Notes: a model not told the origin generated them from the letters alone. A stretch of DNA of 64,000 nucleotides from Stenotrophomonas sp. SY1 (GCF_021202945.1 NZ_JAJOYR010000001.1:434001-498000), one strand, 5' to 3'; shown: positions 15,782 to 24,686, counted from the first letter of the stretch. Numbers and translations are program-made.

Positions 15782-17004
15782 AGTTGCTTGAAGGCGTGCG
15801 CGTGCTGGACCTGTCGCGCATCCTCGCCGGCCCGTGGGCCACGCAGGTGCTGGCCGATTTCGGCGCTGACGTGATCAAGGTCGAACGTCCCGGCGTGGGC
15901 GACGACACGCGCACCTGGGGCCCGCCGTACCTGAAGGACGGGCAGGGCAGGGACAGCAGCGAGTCGGCGTATTACCTGTGCGCCAATCGCGGCAAGCGCT
16001 CGGTCGCCATCGATTTCACCCAGCCCGAAGGGCAGGCACTGATCCGCGAGCTGGTCAGCCGCTGCGACGTGCTGGTGGAGAACTACAAAGTCGGCAGCCT
16101 GAAGAAGTACGGGCTGGATTTCTCCAGCCTGCACGCGATCAATCCGAGGCTGGTGTACTGCTCGATCACCGGCTACGGCCAGGACGGCCCCTATGCGCAG
16201 CGCGCCGGTTACGACGCCGCCATCCAGGCCATCGGCGGGCTGATGAGCGTCACCGGCGAGCCGGACGGTTCGCCCGGTGCAGGCCCGCAGAAAGTGGGCG
16301 TGGCGGCCACCGATCTGATGACCGGCATGTACGCGGCCACGGCGATTCTCGCGGCACTTCGTCATGCCGAGCGCACCGGCGCAGGCCAGCAGATCGACCT
16401 GGCCCTGCTGGACACGCAGGTGGCCTGGCTGGCCAACCAGGCCTCGAACTATCTGGTTGGCGGCGTGGTGCCGACCCGCCAGGGCACCGCGCATCCGAAC
16501 ATCGTGCCGTACCAGGTGATGCCGGCGGCCGACGGCTATTTCATGTTGGCGGTCGGCAACGACGGGCAGTTCGCGCGTTTCTGCGAGGTGATCGGCGAGC
16601 CGCAGCTGGCCGTCGACCTGCGTTACGCGACCAACAACGCGCGCGTGGCCCATCGTGCCGAGCTGGTGCCGTACCTGCAGCAGCGGCTGCGCACGCGCCT
16701 GGCCAGCGAATGGTTGGCCGCGCTGGAAAAGGCAGTGGTGCCGGCCAACCCGGTCAACCGCATCGACCAGGTCTTCGACGACCCGCAGGTGCTGGCGCGC
16801 GGACTGCGCATCACCTTGCCGCATGCCGGTGGTGGGGAAGTGGCGATGGTGCGCAATCCGCTGAAGTTCTCGGCCACACCATTGCACTACACGCAGGCTG
16901 CCCCGGTACTGGGCCAGCACACCGTGCAGGTGCTGGACGAAGTGCTGGCGGTGAATGCGGCACGGCTGCAGGAATTGCAGGCCTTGGGTGTGATTGGCGG
17001 GTAG
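15778..17004 (+). CDS. CaiB/BaiF family (type III) CoA-transferase
   Basis: A 408-residue type III CoA-transferase starting MKLLEGVRVLDLSRILAGPW, followed by FGADVIKVERPGVGD and RGKRSVAIDF. The catalytic Asp is in VAATDLMTGMYAA (about residue 179), followed by GQQIDLALLDTQVAWL. It would move CoA between two acids. The ATG at 15778 overlaps the amidase stop; an ATG 12 bases upstream is less likely. This is the second CoA-transferase type in the cluster, after the one at 8860. A seven-base tandem repeat begins at its stop codon. Confidence 0.92.
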   Translation: MKLLEGVRVLDLSRILAGPWATQVLADFGADVIKVERPGVGDDTRTWGPPYLKDGQGRDSSESAYYLCANRGKRSVAIDFTQPEGQALIRELVSRCDVLVENYKVGSLKKYGLDFSSLHAINPRLVYCSITGYGQDGPYAQRAGYDAAIQAIGGLMSVTGEPDGSPGAGPQKVGVAATDLMTGMYAATAILAALRHAERTGAGQQIDLALLDTQVAWLANQASNYLVGGVVPTRQGTAHPNIVPYQVMPAADGYFMLAVGNDGQFARFCEVIGEPQLAVDLRYATNNARVAHRAELVPYLQQRLRTRLASEWLAALEKAVVPANPVNRIDQVFDDPQVLARGLRITLPHAGGGEVAMVRNPLKFSATPLHYTQAAPVLGQHTVQVLDEVLAVNAARLQELQALGVIGG

Positions 17005-17052
17005 CGGAAAGCGGAAAGCGGAAAGCGGAAAGCGGAAAGCGGAAAGCGGAAA
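17004..17052. repeat. Seven tandem copies of GCGGAAA
   Basis: Seven perfect copies of a heptamer start at the last base of the CaiB stop codon and run into the adjacent palindromic repeat. A heptamer array can slip easily, but it is outside coding sequence here. Confidence 0.95.
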
Positions 17053-17053
17053 G

Positions 17054-17337
17054 CTACCCCTCCCCAGCCCTCCCCTTGCCTGCGGCAAAGGGAGGGGGTG
17101 AATCACGTGGACGAACAGATTGCAGCGGACTGCTTTTGCTCCCTCCCTTTGCCGCAGGCAAGGGGAGGGCTGGGGAGGGGTAACGCTTTTCAGCGATCAG
17201 CACCCGCAAAGCCCCAAACTCACGGCCACCATGCCCCCTGCCTTGCGCCGAAGGCCGAGCGGAGAGCTGAACGGGTAACGCTCTTCAGCGGATAGACGCA
17301 GCAAGCTTCGCGACGTGAACCGCTCCTGCGGAACCCA
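17054..17337. repeat. Inverted pair of CCCCTCCCCAGCCCTCCCC repeats, then a gene-free spacer
   Basis: A copy at 17054-17097 and its inverse at 17136-17183 match over about 45 bases (CCCCTTGCCTGCGGCAAAGGGAG against its complement) and could fold into one long hairpin able to stop transcription from the amidase/CoA-transferase operon. The remaining bases to 17337 hold no convincing gene; ACGGGTAACGCTCTTCAG near 17270 echoes GGGTAACGCTTTTCAG at about 17180. Confidence 0.85.
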
Positions 17338-17817
17338 TCACGCCCCGCCCACAAACCCGTGCTGCCGCCACGCTTCGAACACCACCACGGCGACCGAGTT
17401 GGACAGGTTCAGGCTGCGGTTGTTGGGCTGCATCGGCAGGCGCAGGCGCCGGCCGTCGGGCAAGGCGTCCAGCAGGTCCTGCGGTAGGCCACGGGTTTCC
17501 GGGCCGAACAGGAATGCGTCGCCATCGGCGAAAGGCACGCTGTCGTAGCGCACGCTGCCGCGGGTGCTCATTGCGAACAGGCGTTTCGGAGCGATGCGCG
17601 CCAATGCGGTTTCCAGGTCGGGGTGGACCTGCACCTTGGCGTACTCGTGGTAATCCAGGCCGGCGCGCTTGAGCTGCTTGTCACTGAGGTCAAAGCCCAG
17701 GGGCTCGATCAGGTGCAGCCGCGCGCCGGTGTTGGCGCATAGCCGGATCACGTTGCCGGTGTTCGGCGGGATCTCGGGCTGGTACAGCAGGACATCGAAA
17801 ACGGGTGCGGAAGTCAT
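17338..17817 (-). CDS. trmL: tRNA (cytidine(34)-2'-O)-methyltransferase TrmL
   Basis: A 159-residue SPOUT-class methyltransferase that 2'-O-methylates the wobble base of two tRNA-Leu isoacceptors. It has the full family pattern: LYQPEIPPNTGNVIRLCANTG, LIEPLGFDLSDKQLKRAGLDY, LFGPETRGLP and LPMQPNNRSLNLSNSVAVVV, the last two forming the knotted S-adenosylmethionine site. The length matches E. coli TrmL. It is a monocistronic housekeeping gene converging on the catabolic operon. Confidence 0.95.
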   Translation of the reverse strand: MTSAPVFDVLLYQPEIPPNTGNVIRLCANTGARLHLIEPLGFDLSDKQLKRAGLDYHEYAKVQVHPDLETALARIAPKRLFAMSTRGSVRYDSVPFADGDAFLFGPETRGLPQDLLDALPDGRRLRLPMQPNNRSLNLSNSVAVVVFEAWRQHGFVGGA

Positions 17818-17857
17818 CGGCGAAGTTTACGCCGGGTGGCTTGCCGCAGGGCCTGGA

Positions 17858-18253
17858 TCAGTTCTTGACCAGGCCCTTGGCGACCACGTTGCCGATGGCA
17901 TCGGCGGCCAGTTCGGCAGCCAGTGCCTGCACCTGCTGCACGTCCGGGCGGACGGTGACGGCGGGCAGCGACACAACCCAGTTGGCAACGCTGGCGACCG
18001 GCGTGGCCGAGGCCAGGCGGGTGGCGGCTTGTTCGGCCATCAGCTCGACGATCTGGCCGACGGTCGGGCGGACCTGCACCGCTGCCAGGGTCGGGATGGT
18101 GCTGGTGGCTTCGTGTTCGGCCTGGGCCAGCTGTTCGACCGACGGGCGGACCTGCACGGTTTCCAGGGTGACGATGTCTGCGGCCTGCACGGAAGAAGCA
18201 AACCCGGAGCCGGCAACGATGGCGATGGCGAGAGCGAGGGACTTGGCGTTCAT
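17858..18253 (-). CDS. Secreted protein with three VRP repeats, function unknown
   Basis: A 131-residue protein with a signal peptide (MNAKSLALAIAIVAGSGF, cleavage likely after VQAA). The mature part holds three copies of a repeat with core V-x-VRP-x-V: VQVRPSVEQLAQ, VQVRPTVGQIVEL and VTVRPDVQQVQAL, each followed by an Ala/Glu-rich amphipathic helix. The layout suggests a small periplasmic or exported helical repeat protein. No family is recognised. The start at 18253 is chosen because the signal peptide begins there. Its AT-rich upstream region is shared with the divergent M16 protease gene. Confidence 0.7.
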   Translation of the reverse strand: MNAKSLALAIAIVAGSGFASSVQAADIVTLETVQVRPSVEQLAQAEHEATSTIPTLAAVQVRPTVGQIVELMAEQAATRLASATPVASVANWVVSLPAVTVRPDVQQVQALAAELAADAIGNVVAKGLVKN

Positions 18254-18604
18254 GGCGGGACCTGTCTGGTGTGTGTGAACAGCGGTGTGGTAGTAAGGTA
18301 GTACACCAAATCTCGGGAGGCAAGAACTATTTGAAATTCCCGGCATTTGTTCAGCTGGTAGTCATGTTGATTTCGACTGTTCCTGCTGCATCCAGGTATA
18401 CGCAGAACGCGTGCCAACTTTATCTATTTGAAATAAAAGGATATTTGTCGGTTCGAAAGTGTCCGCTGTCCGGACACTGGCCGTTTGTCCGTGTCGTACG
18501 CGGACACCGGAGTCCTTCAGGGAAGGCATGACGCATGGCGTGTGCAGCGGCTGCCGGGCTGCGGTTAGGATCGACGTTCACATTCATTGCTCAAGGAAAG
18601 TGGA
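18254..18604. promoter_or_regulatory. AT-rich divergent promoter region with GTGTCC/GGACAC dyads
   Basis: Between the VRP-repeat gene and the M16 protease gene. A conspicuous AT-rich stretch (about 18405-18450) is followed by GTGTCC-N7-GGACAC (18459-18477), which contains the palindrome TGTCCGGACA, and by TGTCCG-N9-CGGACA (18486-18506). These two dyads about 30 bases apart look like operator sites for a dimeric repressor. No gene is seen within the spacer. Confidence 0.5.
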
Positions 18605-21469
18605 ATGAACGCAGCTGCACCCCGTACCGCACTTCTGACACTGGCCCTCAGCGCCGCCCTTGGCGGATTTGTCGGTACACCGTTGACCGCCGAAGCCAAG
18701 ACCAGGCCTGCCGCCGCAGCGACCGTGGACATTCCCTATGAGGAGTTCACCCTGCCCAACGGCCTGCGCGTACTGGTGCATACCGACCGCAAGGCACCGA
18801 TCGTGGCGGTCAACCTCTGGTACCACGTCGGCAGCAAGGACGAGCCGGCCGGCCGCAGCGGCTTTGCCCACTTGTTTGAACACCTGATGTTCAACGGCAG
18901 CGAAAACGCGCCGGGCGAATACTTCACTCCGTTCGAGGCGGCCGGTGCCACCGACATGAACGGCACCACCAATACCGACCGCACCAACTACTTCCAGAAC
19001 GTGCCCACCACCGCGCTGGACATGGCGTTGTGGATGGAATCGGACCGCATGGGCCATCTGCTCGGCGCCATCGACCAGAAGACCCTGGACGAGCAGCGCG
19101 GCGTGGTGCAGAACGAAAAGCGCCAGGGCGAGAACCAGCCCTACGGCCAGCTGTGGGAAGTGATGGTGCGCACCATGTACCCGAAGGGGCATCCGTACCA
19201 CCACTCGGTCATCGGTTCGATGAACGATCTCAACGCGGCATCGTTGGATGACGTCAAGACCTGGTTCCGCACCTGGTACGGCCCCAACAACACGGTGCTG
19301 GTGCTGGCCGGTGACATCGACGTCGCCACCGCGAAGGAGAAGGTTGCCAGGTACTTCGGCCACATTCCGGCCAGCCCGACGATGGCCCAGCCCAAGGTCG
19401 ACGTGGCGGTGCTGGCAAGCAATGGCCGCACCGAAATGGAGGACAAGGTGCCGCAGGTGCTGGTGCAGCGCACCTGGAACGTGCCGCAGGTAGGTGAGGC
19501 CGATGCCGACCTGCTCGACATCGCATCGCATGTGCTCGGTGCCAGCGCCAGTTCGCGCCTGGATGAGCGCCTGGTCCATCGCGACAAGCTGGTGGACAGC
19601 ATCAGCACCAGCAACTACGGCTCCCAGCTCAGCGGTACCTTCAGCATCCGCGCCATGGTCAAGAAGGGCGTGGATGAAGCCAGGGTTGAAGCCATCATCG
19701 ACGAGGAGCTGCAACGCCTGATCAAGGATGGCCCGACCGCTGAGGAACTGGCCCGCGCCAAGACCGACTACCGTGCCGGTTTCATCCGCGGCATCGAACG
19801 CATCGGCGGCTTCGGTGGCAAGGCCGATGCGCTGGCCTCGTGCACCACCTTCACCGGCAACCCGGCCTGTTTCCGCGAGTCGCTGGCTACCGTTGCCAAC
19901 GCGACGACCGATTCGGTGCGCGCGGCCACCGCCAAGTGGCTGGGCAACCCCAGCCACACCTTCGTGATCAAGCCCGGTGAGCGCAAGCCGCTTGCCGAAG
20001 AACCGTCGGTGAAGCCGGCACCGTTCGAGCTGCCGGCTGTCGATGCCAAGTACAGCACCACCGCCAGCACCGTGGATCGCAAGCTGGGTATTCCCAAGGT
20101 TGAGTCGTTCCCGTCGCTGAGCTTCCCGGCGTTGCAGCACGCCACGCTGAAGAACGGCAGCAAGCTGATCCTGGCCGAGCGTCATGACGTGCCGGTGGTA
20201 AACATCAACTATGAGTTCGCCGGCGGCTACTCCAGCGACCATGGTGGCAAGCTGGGCACCGCCAACTTCGCCAGCCAGATGCTCGATGAAGGCGCTGGCG
20301 ATCTGAACTCGCTGGCGTTCAAGGCGCGTGCCGAAGACCTGGGTGCACAAGTCGGTGCCGGCGCCGCACTGGACGGCTCCAACGCATCGCTGTCGGCGTT
20401 GAAGGAGAACCTGGACCCGTCGGTGGAGCTGTTTGCCACCATGCTGCGCGCACCGCGTTTTGATGCGGGCGAAATTGATCGCGTGAAGGGCCAGTGGCTG
20501 TCAGGCATCGCCCAGGAAAAGGCGCGTCCGCAGACCGCCGCCCTGCGCGTGCTGCCGCCGCTGCTGTACGGCGCCGACCACCCGTACGGCATGCCGTTCA
20601 CCGGCAGCGGCACCGAGGCATCGGTTACCGCGATCAATCGCGAGGACCTGCTGAACTACCAGAAGCAGTGGCTGCGTCCGGAACAGGCCACGGTGATCGT
20701 GGTCGGCGACACCACGCTGGCGCAGATCGTGCCGGTGTTGAACAAGCACTTCGGTGACTGGAAGGGCGAAGGTGCCGCGCCGGCCAGGGTGGAAGCGCCG
20801 CAGGTGGCACGCCCGTCGGCTTCGCGCGTGTTCCTGATCGACCAGCCCGGTGCGGTGCAGGCCAACATCTACGCCGGCCAGCTGGTGCCGTCGGTCAAGG
20901 ATGGCGGGGCGGTGCAGTTGGAGCTGTCCAACGACATCCTGGGTGGCTCGTTCACCTCGCGTCTGAACATGAACCTGCGTGAGGACAAGCATTGGTCCTA
21001 CGGTGCTTTCACCGTGGTGACCCAGGCCCTTGGCCAACGTCCGTTCCTGAGCATCGCCCCGGTGCAGATCGACAAGACCGCCGAATCGGTGGCCGAGATG
21101 CAGCGCGAAATTGCCGACTACAGCAGTGGCAAGGTGCCGGCCACCCAGGCCGAAGTGACCAAGGTGGTGGACAACGACCTGCGCAGCCAGCCCGGCGCCT
21201 ATGAAACCGCGCGTGCGGTGATGAGCACCATTGGTGGCATCGTCCGCTACGGCCGCCCGGACAACTGGGTGGAAGTGCGCAATGCCCAGGTGGCGGCATT
21301 CCAGCCGGACAAGGCCAATGCAGCGGCCAAGACCTTCGACGCGAATGCACTGACCTGGGTGATCGTGGGCGACCTGTCCAAGATCGAAGCCCCGGTGCGC
21401 GCACTGAAGCTGGGCGAGGTCACCGTGATCGACGCCGACGGCAAGCCGGTGGCGGGCAAGGCGAAGTAA
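18605..21469 (+). CDS. M16-family zinc metalloprotease (two-domain, exported)
   Basis: A 954-residue pitrilysin-type protease with an N-terminal signal peptide (LLTLALSAALGGFVG). The first half has the inverted zinc motif HLFEH (His89, Glu92, His93) with a downstream Glu ligand in EQRGVVQNEKRQ. The second half (from about residue 510) repeats the fold without the zinc motif, as usual for M16 proteins fused head to tail. It should degrade peptides in the periplasm. The start is ATG 18605 after AAGGAAAG. Two GTGTCC-type dyads lie about 100-150 bases upstream. Confidence 0.93.
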   Translation: MNAAAPRTALLTLALSAALGGFVGTPLTAEAKTRPAAAATVDIPYEEFTLPNGLRVLVHTDRKAPIVAVNLWYHVGSKDEPAGRSGFAHLFEHLMFNGSENAPGEYFTPFEAAGATDMNGTTNTDRTNYFQNVPTTALDMALWMESDRMGHLLGAIDQKTLDEQRGVVQNEKRQGENQPYGQLWEVMVRTMYPKGHPYHHSVIGSMNDLNAASLDDVKTWFRTWYGPNNTVLVLAGDIDVATAKEKVARYFGHIPASPTMAQPKVDVAVLASNGRTEMEDKVPQVLVQRTWNVPQVGEADADLLDIASHVLGASASSRLDERLVHRDKLVDSISTSNYGSQLSGTFSIRAMVKKGVDEARVEAIIDEELQRLIKDGPTAEELARAKTDYRAGFIRGIERIGGFGGKADALASCTTFTGNPACFRESLATVANATTDSVRAATAKWLGNPSHTFVIKPGERKPLAEEPSVKPAPFELPAVDAKYSTTASTVDRKLGIPKVESFPSLSFPALQHATLKNGSKLILAERHDVPVVNINYEFAGGYSSDHGGKLGTANFASQMLDEGAGDLNSLAFKARAEDLGAQVGAGAALDGSNASLSALKENLDPSVELFATMLRAPRFDAGEIDRVKGQWLSGIAQEKARPQTAALRVLPPLLYGADHPYGMPFTGSGTEASVTAINREDLLNYQKQWLRPEQATVIVVGDTTLAQIVPVLNKHFGDWKGEGAAPARVEAPQVARPSASRVFLIDQPGAVQANIYAGQLVPSVKDGGAVQLELSNDILGGSFTSRLNMNLREDKHWSYGAFTVVTQALGQRPFLSIAPVQIDKTAESVAEMQREIADYSSGKVPATQAEVTKVVDNDLRSQPGAYETARAVMSTIGGIVRYGRPDNWVEVRNAQVAAFQPDKANAAAKTFDANALTWVIVGDLSKIEAPVRALKLGEVTVIDADGKPVAGKAK

Positions 21470-21815
21470 ATCCGAGTCATCAAGCGGCCAGAGCAGCCTG
21501 CTGTTGCTTGAGCCCCGGGCTGTTGCTTGAGCCCCTCTCCCGCTCGCGGGAGAGGGGTTGGGGTGAGGGGAAGCTCCTGGCGAGCCAAACCAAGCCAAAG
21601 CCCCTCATCCACCCTTCGGGCATCTCGTTTCGCGCCCCTGCGTAGCGAAGCGTGCTGGGCGTCCGGTCCAGTGCGAGCCGATGGCTCGTGAGCAACAAGC
21701 CCTTATCCAGCCCGCCGGAGAAGGGGGCAAGCCCAACTGCCGTATCGCGTGCCAGATCATCACGCGTTCATCGATTCACGGCACAATCCGTTCTGATCTT
21801 CACAAGGAAACCTCC
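21470..21815. repeat. Gene-free spacer with CCCCTCTCCCG hairpin
   Basis: A CCCCTCTCCCG-CT-CGCGGGAGAGGGG palindrome at 21532-21556, followed by TTGGGGTGAGGGG to 21570, lies downstream of the M16 protease gene and may act as its terminator; a direct duplication of GCTGTTGCTTGAGCCCC abuts it. The rest carries degenerate repeat fragments and the promoter of the lipoprotein gene; no further gene is evident. Confidence 0.7.
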
Positions 21816-22133
21816 ATGCGCGTCCTGCTTCTGTCCGTCCTCATCGCCAGCACCGCTGCCTGCACCTGGGTGCCGATCGAGTCAGGCGGCAAGGCCGTGC
21901 GCGTGTTGCCCGCCGGGCCTGTCGCGCCGGGTTGCGTGGCCAAGGGCGAGATCGTGGTCTCGGTGAAGAACAAGGTCGGCTTCTACAACCGCAACCCGCT
22001 GCGCGTGCAGGAAGAGCTGGAAACCCTGGCCCGCAACGAAGCGCCCAGCGCCGGTGCCAATGCCGTGCAGGCCGCCGGCCAGCCGGCTGATGGCAGCCAG
22101 CGCTTCTCCGCCTGGCAGTGCCCGCCGCGCTGA
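21816..22133 (+). CDS. DUF4156-type small lipoprotein
   Basis: A 105-residue lipoprotein: signal peptide MRVLLLSVLIAS with lipobox STAAC (Cys at about residue 16), then CTWVPIESGGKAVRVLPAGP, GCVAKGEIVVSVKNKVGFYNRN, and a terminal EELETLARNEAPSAGANAV...WQCPPR. The GC-KGEI..SV..K.G and A-x-GAN-V pattern is that of DUF4156 envelope lipoproteins of unknown function. The start ATG has AAGGAAACC upstream. It stands between the M16 protease gene and oleA. Confidence 0.8.
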   Translation: MRVLLLSVLIASTAACTWVPIESGGKAVRVLPAGPVAPGCVAKGEIVVSVKNKVGFYNRNPLRVQEELETLARNEAPSAGANAVQAAGQPADGSQRFSAWQCPPR

Positions 22134-22316
22134 ACAATGCTGCACACGCCCGTAAACGCCCGGCCCGAGCCGCATCCTGGGCCGGTAATACGTGCCATAC
22201 CGCACAAACCCGGTACTTCGGCGTTCCATACGCCGGGGTGCTGATTTGTAAAGATGCGGTAAAAAAGCGCAGACGCTAGAATAGCGCCCCCTTCGCCTGA
22301 GTCCTGGCGCTTTCCG

Positions 22317-23333
22317 ATGCCTTTCCAGAATGTCTCGATCGCGGGACTGGCGCATATTGATGCGCCGCATACGCTGACCTCCAAGGAAATCAACGAGCGG
22401 CTGGCCCCCACGCTTGAGCGCCTGGGCATCCGTGCCGACGTGCTGGGCGATATCGCCGGCATCCACGCGCGCCGTCTTTGGGACCAGGGTACGCAGGCCT
22501 CGGACGCGGCCACCATGGCCGGCCAGAAGGCGTTGGAAGACGCCGGCATCACCGCCGACAAGGTGGGCCTGCTGGTCAACACCTCGGTCAGCCGTGACTA
22601 CCTGGAGCCGTCCACCGCTTCGATCGTGTCCGGCAACCTGGGCATTGGCGAGGAATGCGTCACCTTCGACATCGCCAACGCCTGCCTGGCTTTCATCAAT
22701 GGCATGGACGTGGCTGCGCGCATGCTTGAGCGCGGCGATATCGACTACGCGCTGATCGTTGATGGTGAGACTTCCAACCTGGTCTATGAAAAGACGCTTG
22801 AGCGCATGATGTCCCCGGACATCACCGCCCAGCAGCTGCGCGACGAAGTGGCCGCGCTGACCACCGGTTCCGGTGCTGCGGCGATGGTGCTGGCGCGCTC
22901 GGAGCTGGTGCCCGACGCGCCGCGCTACAAGGGCGGCGTGACCCGCGCGGCCAACCAGTGGAACAAGCTGTGCGTGGGCAACCTGGACCGCATGGTCACC
23001 GACACCCGCCTGCTGCTGATCGAAGGCATCAAGCTGGCCACCAAGACCTTTGAAGCCACGCGCATCGCGCTGGGCTGGGCGGTGGACGAGATCGACCAGT
23101 TCGTCATCCACCAGGTCAGCCAGCCGCACACCAATGCCTTCATCAAGGCCTTCGGCATCGACCCGAAGAAGGTGATGACCATCTTTGGCGAGCACGGCAA
23201 CATCGGTCCGGCTTCGGTGCCGATCGTGCTGAGCAAGCTGCGCCAGCTGGGCAAGCTCAAGAAGGGCGACCGCGTCGCGCTGATGGGTATTGGCTCGGGC
23301 CTGAACTGCACGATGGCCGAGGTGGTCTGGTAA
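22317..23333 (+). CDS. oleA: OleA, acyl-CoA condensing thiolase-fold enzyme
   Basis: A 338-residue thiolase-superfamily enzyme that joins two fatty acyl-CoAs to a 2-alkyl-3-ketoacid, the first step of long-chain olefin synthesis. The catalytic Cys is in DIANACLAF (about residue 123), the base Glu in DYLEPSTAS (about 97), and the oxyanion His/Asn in VIHQVSQPH and GEHGNIGPAS near the C-terminus. The sequence matches Xanthomonas/Stenotrophomonas OleA essentially end to end. The start at 22317 omits roughly 20 residues relative to some annotated homologues. It is the first gene of the ole cluster. Confidence 0.96.
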   Translation: MPFQNVSIAGLAHIDAPHTLTSKEINERLAPTLERLGIRADVLGDIAGIHARRLWDQGTQASDAATMAGQKALEDAGITADKVGLLVNTSVSRDYLEPSTASIVSGNLGIGEECVTFDIANACLAFINGMDVAARMLERGDIDYALIVDGETSNLVYEKTLERMMSPDITAQQLRDEVAALTTGSGAAAMVLARSELVPDAPRYKGGVTRAANQWNKLCVGNLDRMVTDTRLLLIEGIKLATKTFEATRIALGWAVDEIDQFVIHQVSQPHTNAFIKAFGIDPKKVMTIFGEHGNIGPASVPIVLSKLRQLGKLKKGDRVALMGIGSGLNCTMAEVVW

Positions 23334-23358
23334 GCAGGCCAAGGCCTGATGCTTCATT

Positions 23359-23514
23359 CCTTCTCCCCTTGCGGGAGAAGGTGCCCCGAAGGGGCGGAAG
23401 AGGGGACGTGCGAGGCACGTTCCGGATCACGAAGTCTCGGGGTTGAGTGGTGGTTCCAGCTCCTCCACTTCGTTCCACCCTCTCCCCAACCCCTCTCCCG
23501 TGAAGGGAGAGGGG
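23359..23514. repeat. Palindromic repeats between oleA and oleB
   Basis: CCTTCTCCC-CTTG-CGGGAGAAGG (about 23359-23382) with GCCCCGAAGGGGC next to it, and CCCTCTCCCCAACCCCTCTCCCG-TGAA-GGGAGAGGGG (23478-23514). Members of the family that recurs throughout the window. They may set the oleA/oleB transcript ratio. Confidence 0.8.
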
Positions 23515-23588
23515 CTTATCCGCCGCATGGTGCAGGCGGGTGCATTCCCAAGGCCGGTTCTGCCGGCCTTTTTCGCAGGTGCGACCCG

Positions 23589-24482
23589 ATGAGCAAGTTC
23601 CCCGGCTACCCCAGCAACACCCATCGCTTCGAAGTGCGCCCCGGCCTGTCGATGAACTACATCGACGAAGGCCCGCGCGATGGCGAAGTGGTGGTGATGC
23701 TGCATGGCAATCCGTCGTGGAGCTATCTGTGGCGGCACCTGGTCAACGGCCTGAGCGACAAGTACCGCTGCATCGTGCCGGACCACATCGGCATGGGCCT
23801 GTCCGACAAGCCGGACGACAGCCGTTACGAATACACCCTGCAGTCGCGCGTGGATGACGTCGAAGCGCTGCTCAAGCACCTGGGCATCACCGGCCCGGTG
23901 ACCCTGGCGGTACATGATTGGGGCGGCATGATCGGCTTCGGCTGGGCGCTGTCGCACAACGCGCAGGTCAAGCGGCTGGTCATCACCAATACCGCCTCGT
24001 TCCCGCTGCCGCCGGAAAAGCCGATGCCGTGGCAGATCGCAATGGGCCGCCATTGGAAGCTGGGCGAGTGGTTCATCCGCACCTTCAATGCGTTTTCCTC
24101 CGGCGCCTCGTGGCTGGGCGTAAGCCGGCGCATGCCGGCCGATGTGCGGCGTGCCTACGTGGCCCCGTACAACAACTGGGACAACCGCATCTCCACCATC
24201 CGCTTCATGCAGGACATCCCGCTGTCGCCTGCCGACAAGGCGTGGTCGCTGCTGGAGCGCGCGGCGGAGGCGTTGCCGTCGTTTGCCGACCGCCCGGTCT
24301 ATATCGCCTGGGGCCTGCGCGACATCTGCTTCGACCATCATTTCCTGACCGGCTTCCGCAAGGCGTTGCCGCAGGCCGAAGTGACCGCGTTCGAGGACGC
24401 CAACCACTACGTGCTGGAAGACAAGCACGAAGTGATCGTGCCGGCGGTACGCGCGTTCCTGGAGCGCAACCCGATCGCCTGA
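23589..24482 (+). CDS. oleB: OleB, beta-lactone decarboxylase (alpha/beta hydrolase fold)
   Basis: A 297-residue haloalkane-dehalogenase-like protein that converts the cis-beta-lactone made by OleC to a cis-olefin with loss of CO2. The oxyanion motif is LHGNPSWSYLWR, the nucleophile elbow AVHDWGGMIGF (Asp about 110, not Ser) and the catalytic His is in DANHYVLED (about 273). The ATG at 23589 follows a short spacer with repeats downstream of oleA. In some bacteria oleB and oleC are fused; here they are separate. Confidence 0.95.
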   Translation: MSKFPGYPSNTHRFEVRPGLSMNYIDEGPRDGEVVVMLHGNPSWSYLWRHLVNGLSDKYRCIVPDHIGMGLSDKPDDSRYEYTLQSRVDDVEALLKHLGITGPVTLAVHDWGGMIGFGWALSHNAQVKRLVITNTASFPLPPEKPMPWQIAMGRHWKLGEWFIRTFNAFSSGASWLGVSRRMPADVRRAYVAPYNNWDNRISTIRFMQDIPLSPADKAWSLLERAAEALPSFADRPVYIAWGLRDICFDHHFLTGFRKALPQAEVTAFEDANHYVLEDKHEVIVPAVRAFLERNPIA

Positions 24483-24527
24483 AGGCAGGGTGGCGCGGCA
24501 ATCCACCGGAACCGGCGCCAACGACCA

Positions 24528-24553
24528 TAGGAGCGGCGTCAGCCGCGAAGCGG
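24528..24553. repeat. GGAGCGGC-N-AGCCGCG intergenic palindrome
   Basis: TAGGAGCGGCGTCAGCCGCGAAG, one copy of a short palindromic repeat that recurs at 45.5-46.0 and 47.8 kb. It lies between the converging oleB and YkgJ-like genes. Confidence 0.75.
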
Positions 24554-24686
24554 GCGATGTGGCCAGCGCCGGGCATGCGTGCGATTGCAGGTATTCCGCA
24601 ACCGGGAGCTTGATCGGCTTCGCAGCTGGCGCCGTTGCTGCATGGCTGCCGTGCGCGACGGTGGAACTTTGCCGCTCAGTCGAACG

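Noticed and set aside
18584..20350. A 588-codon antisense frame over the M16 protease
   Set aside because: Shadow composition with no motif; it would also run through the protease's ribosome-binding site.
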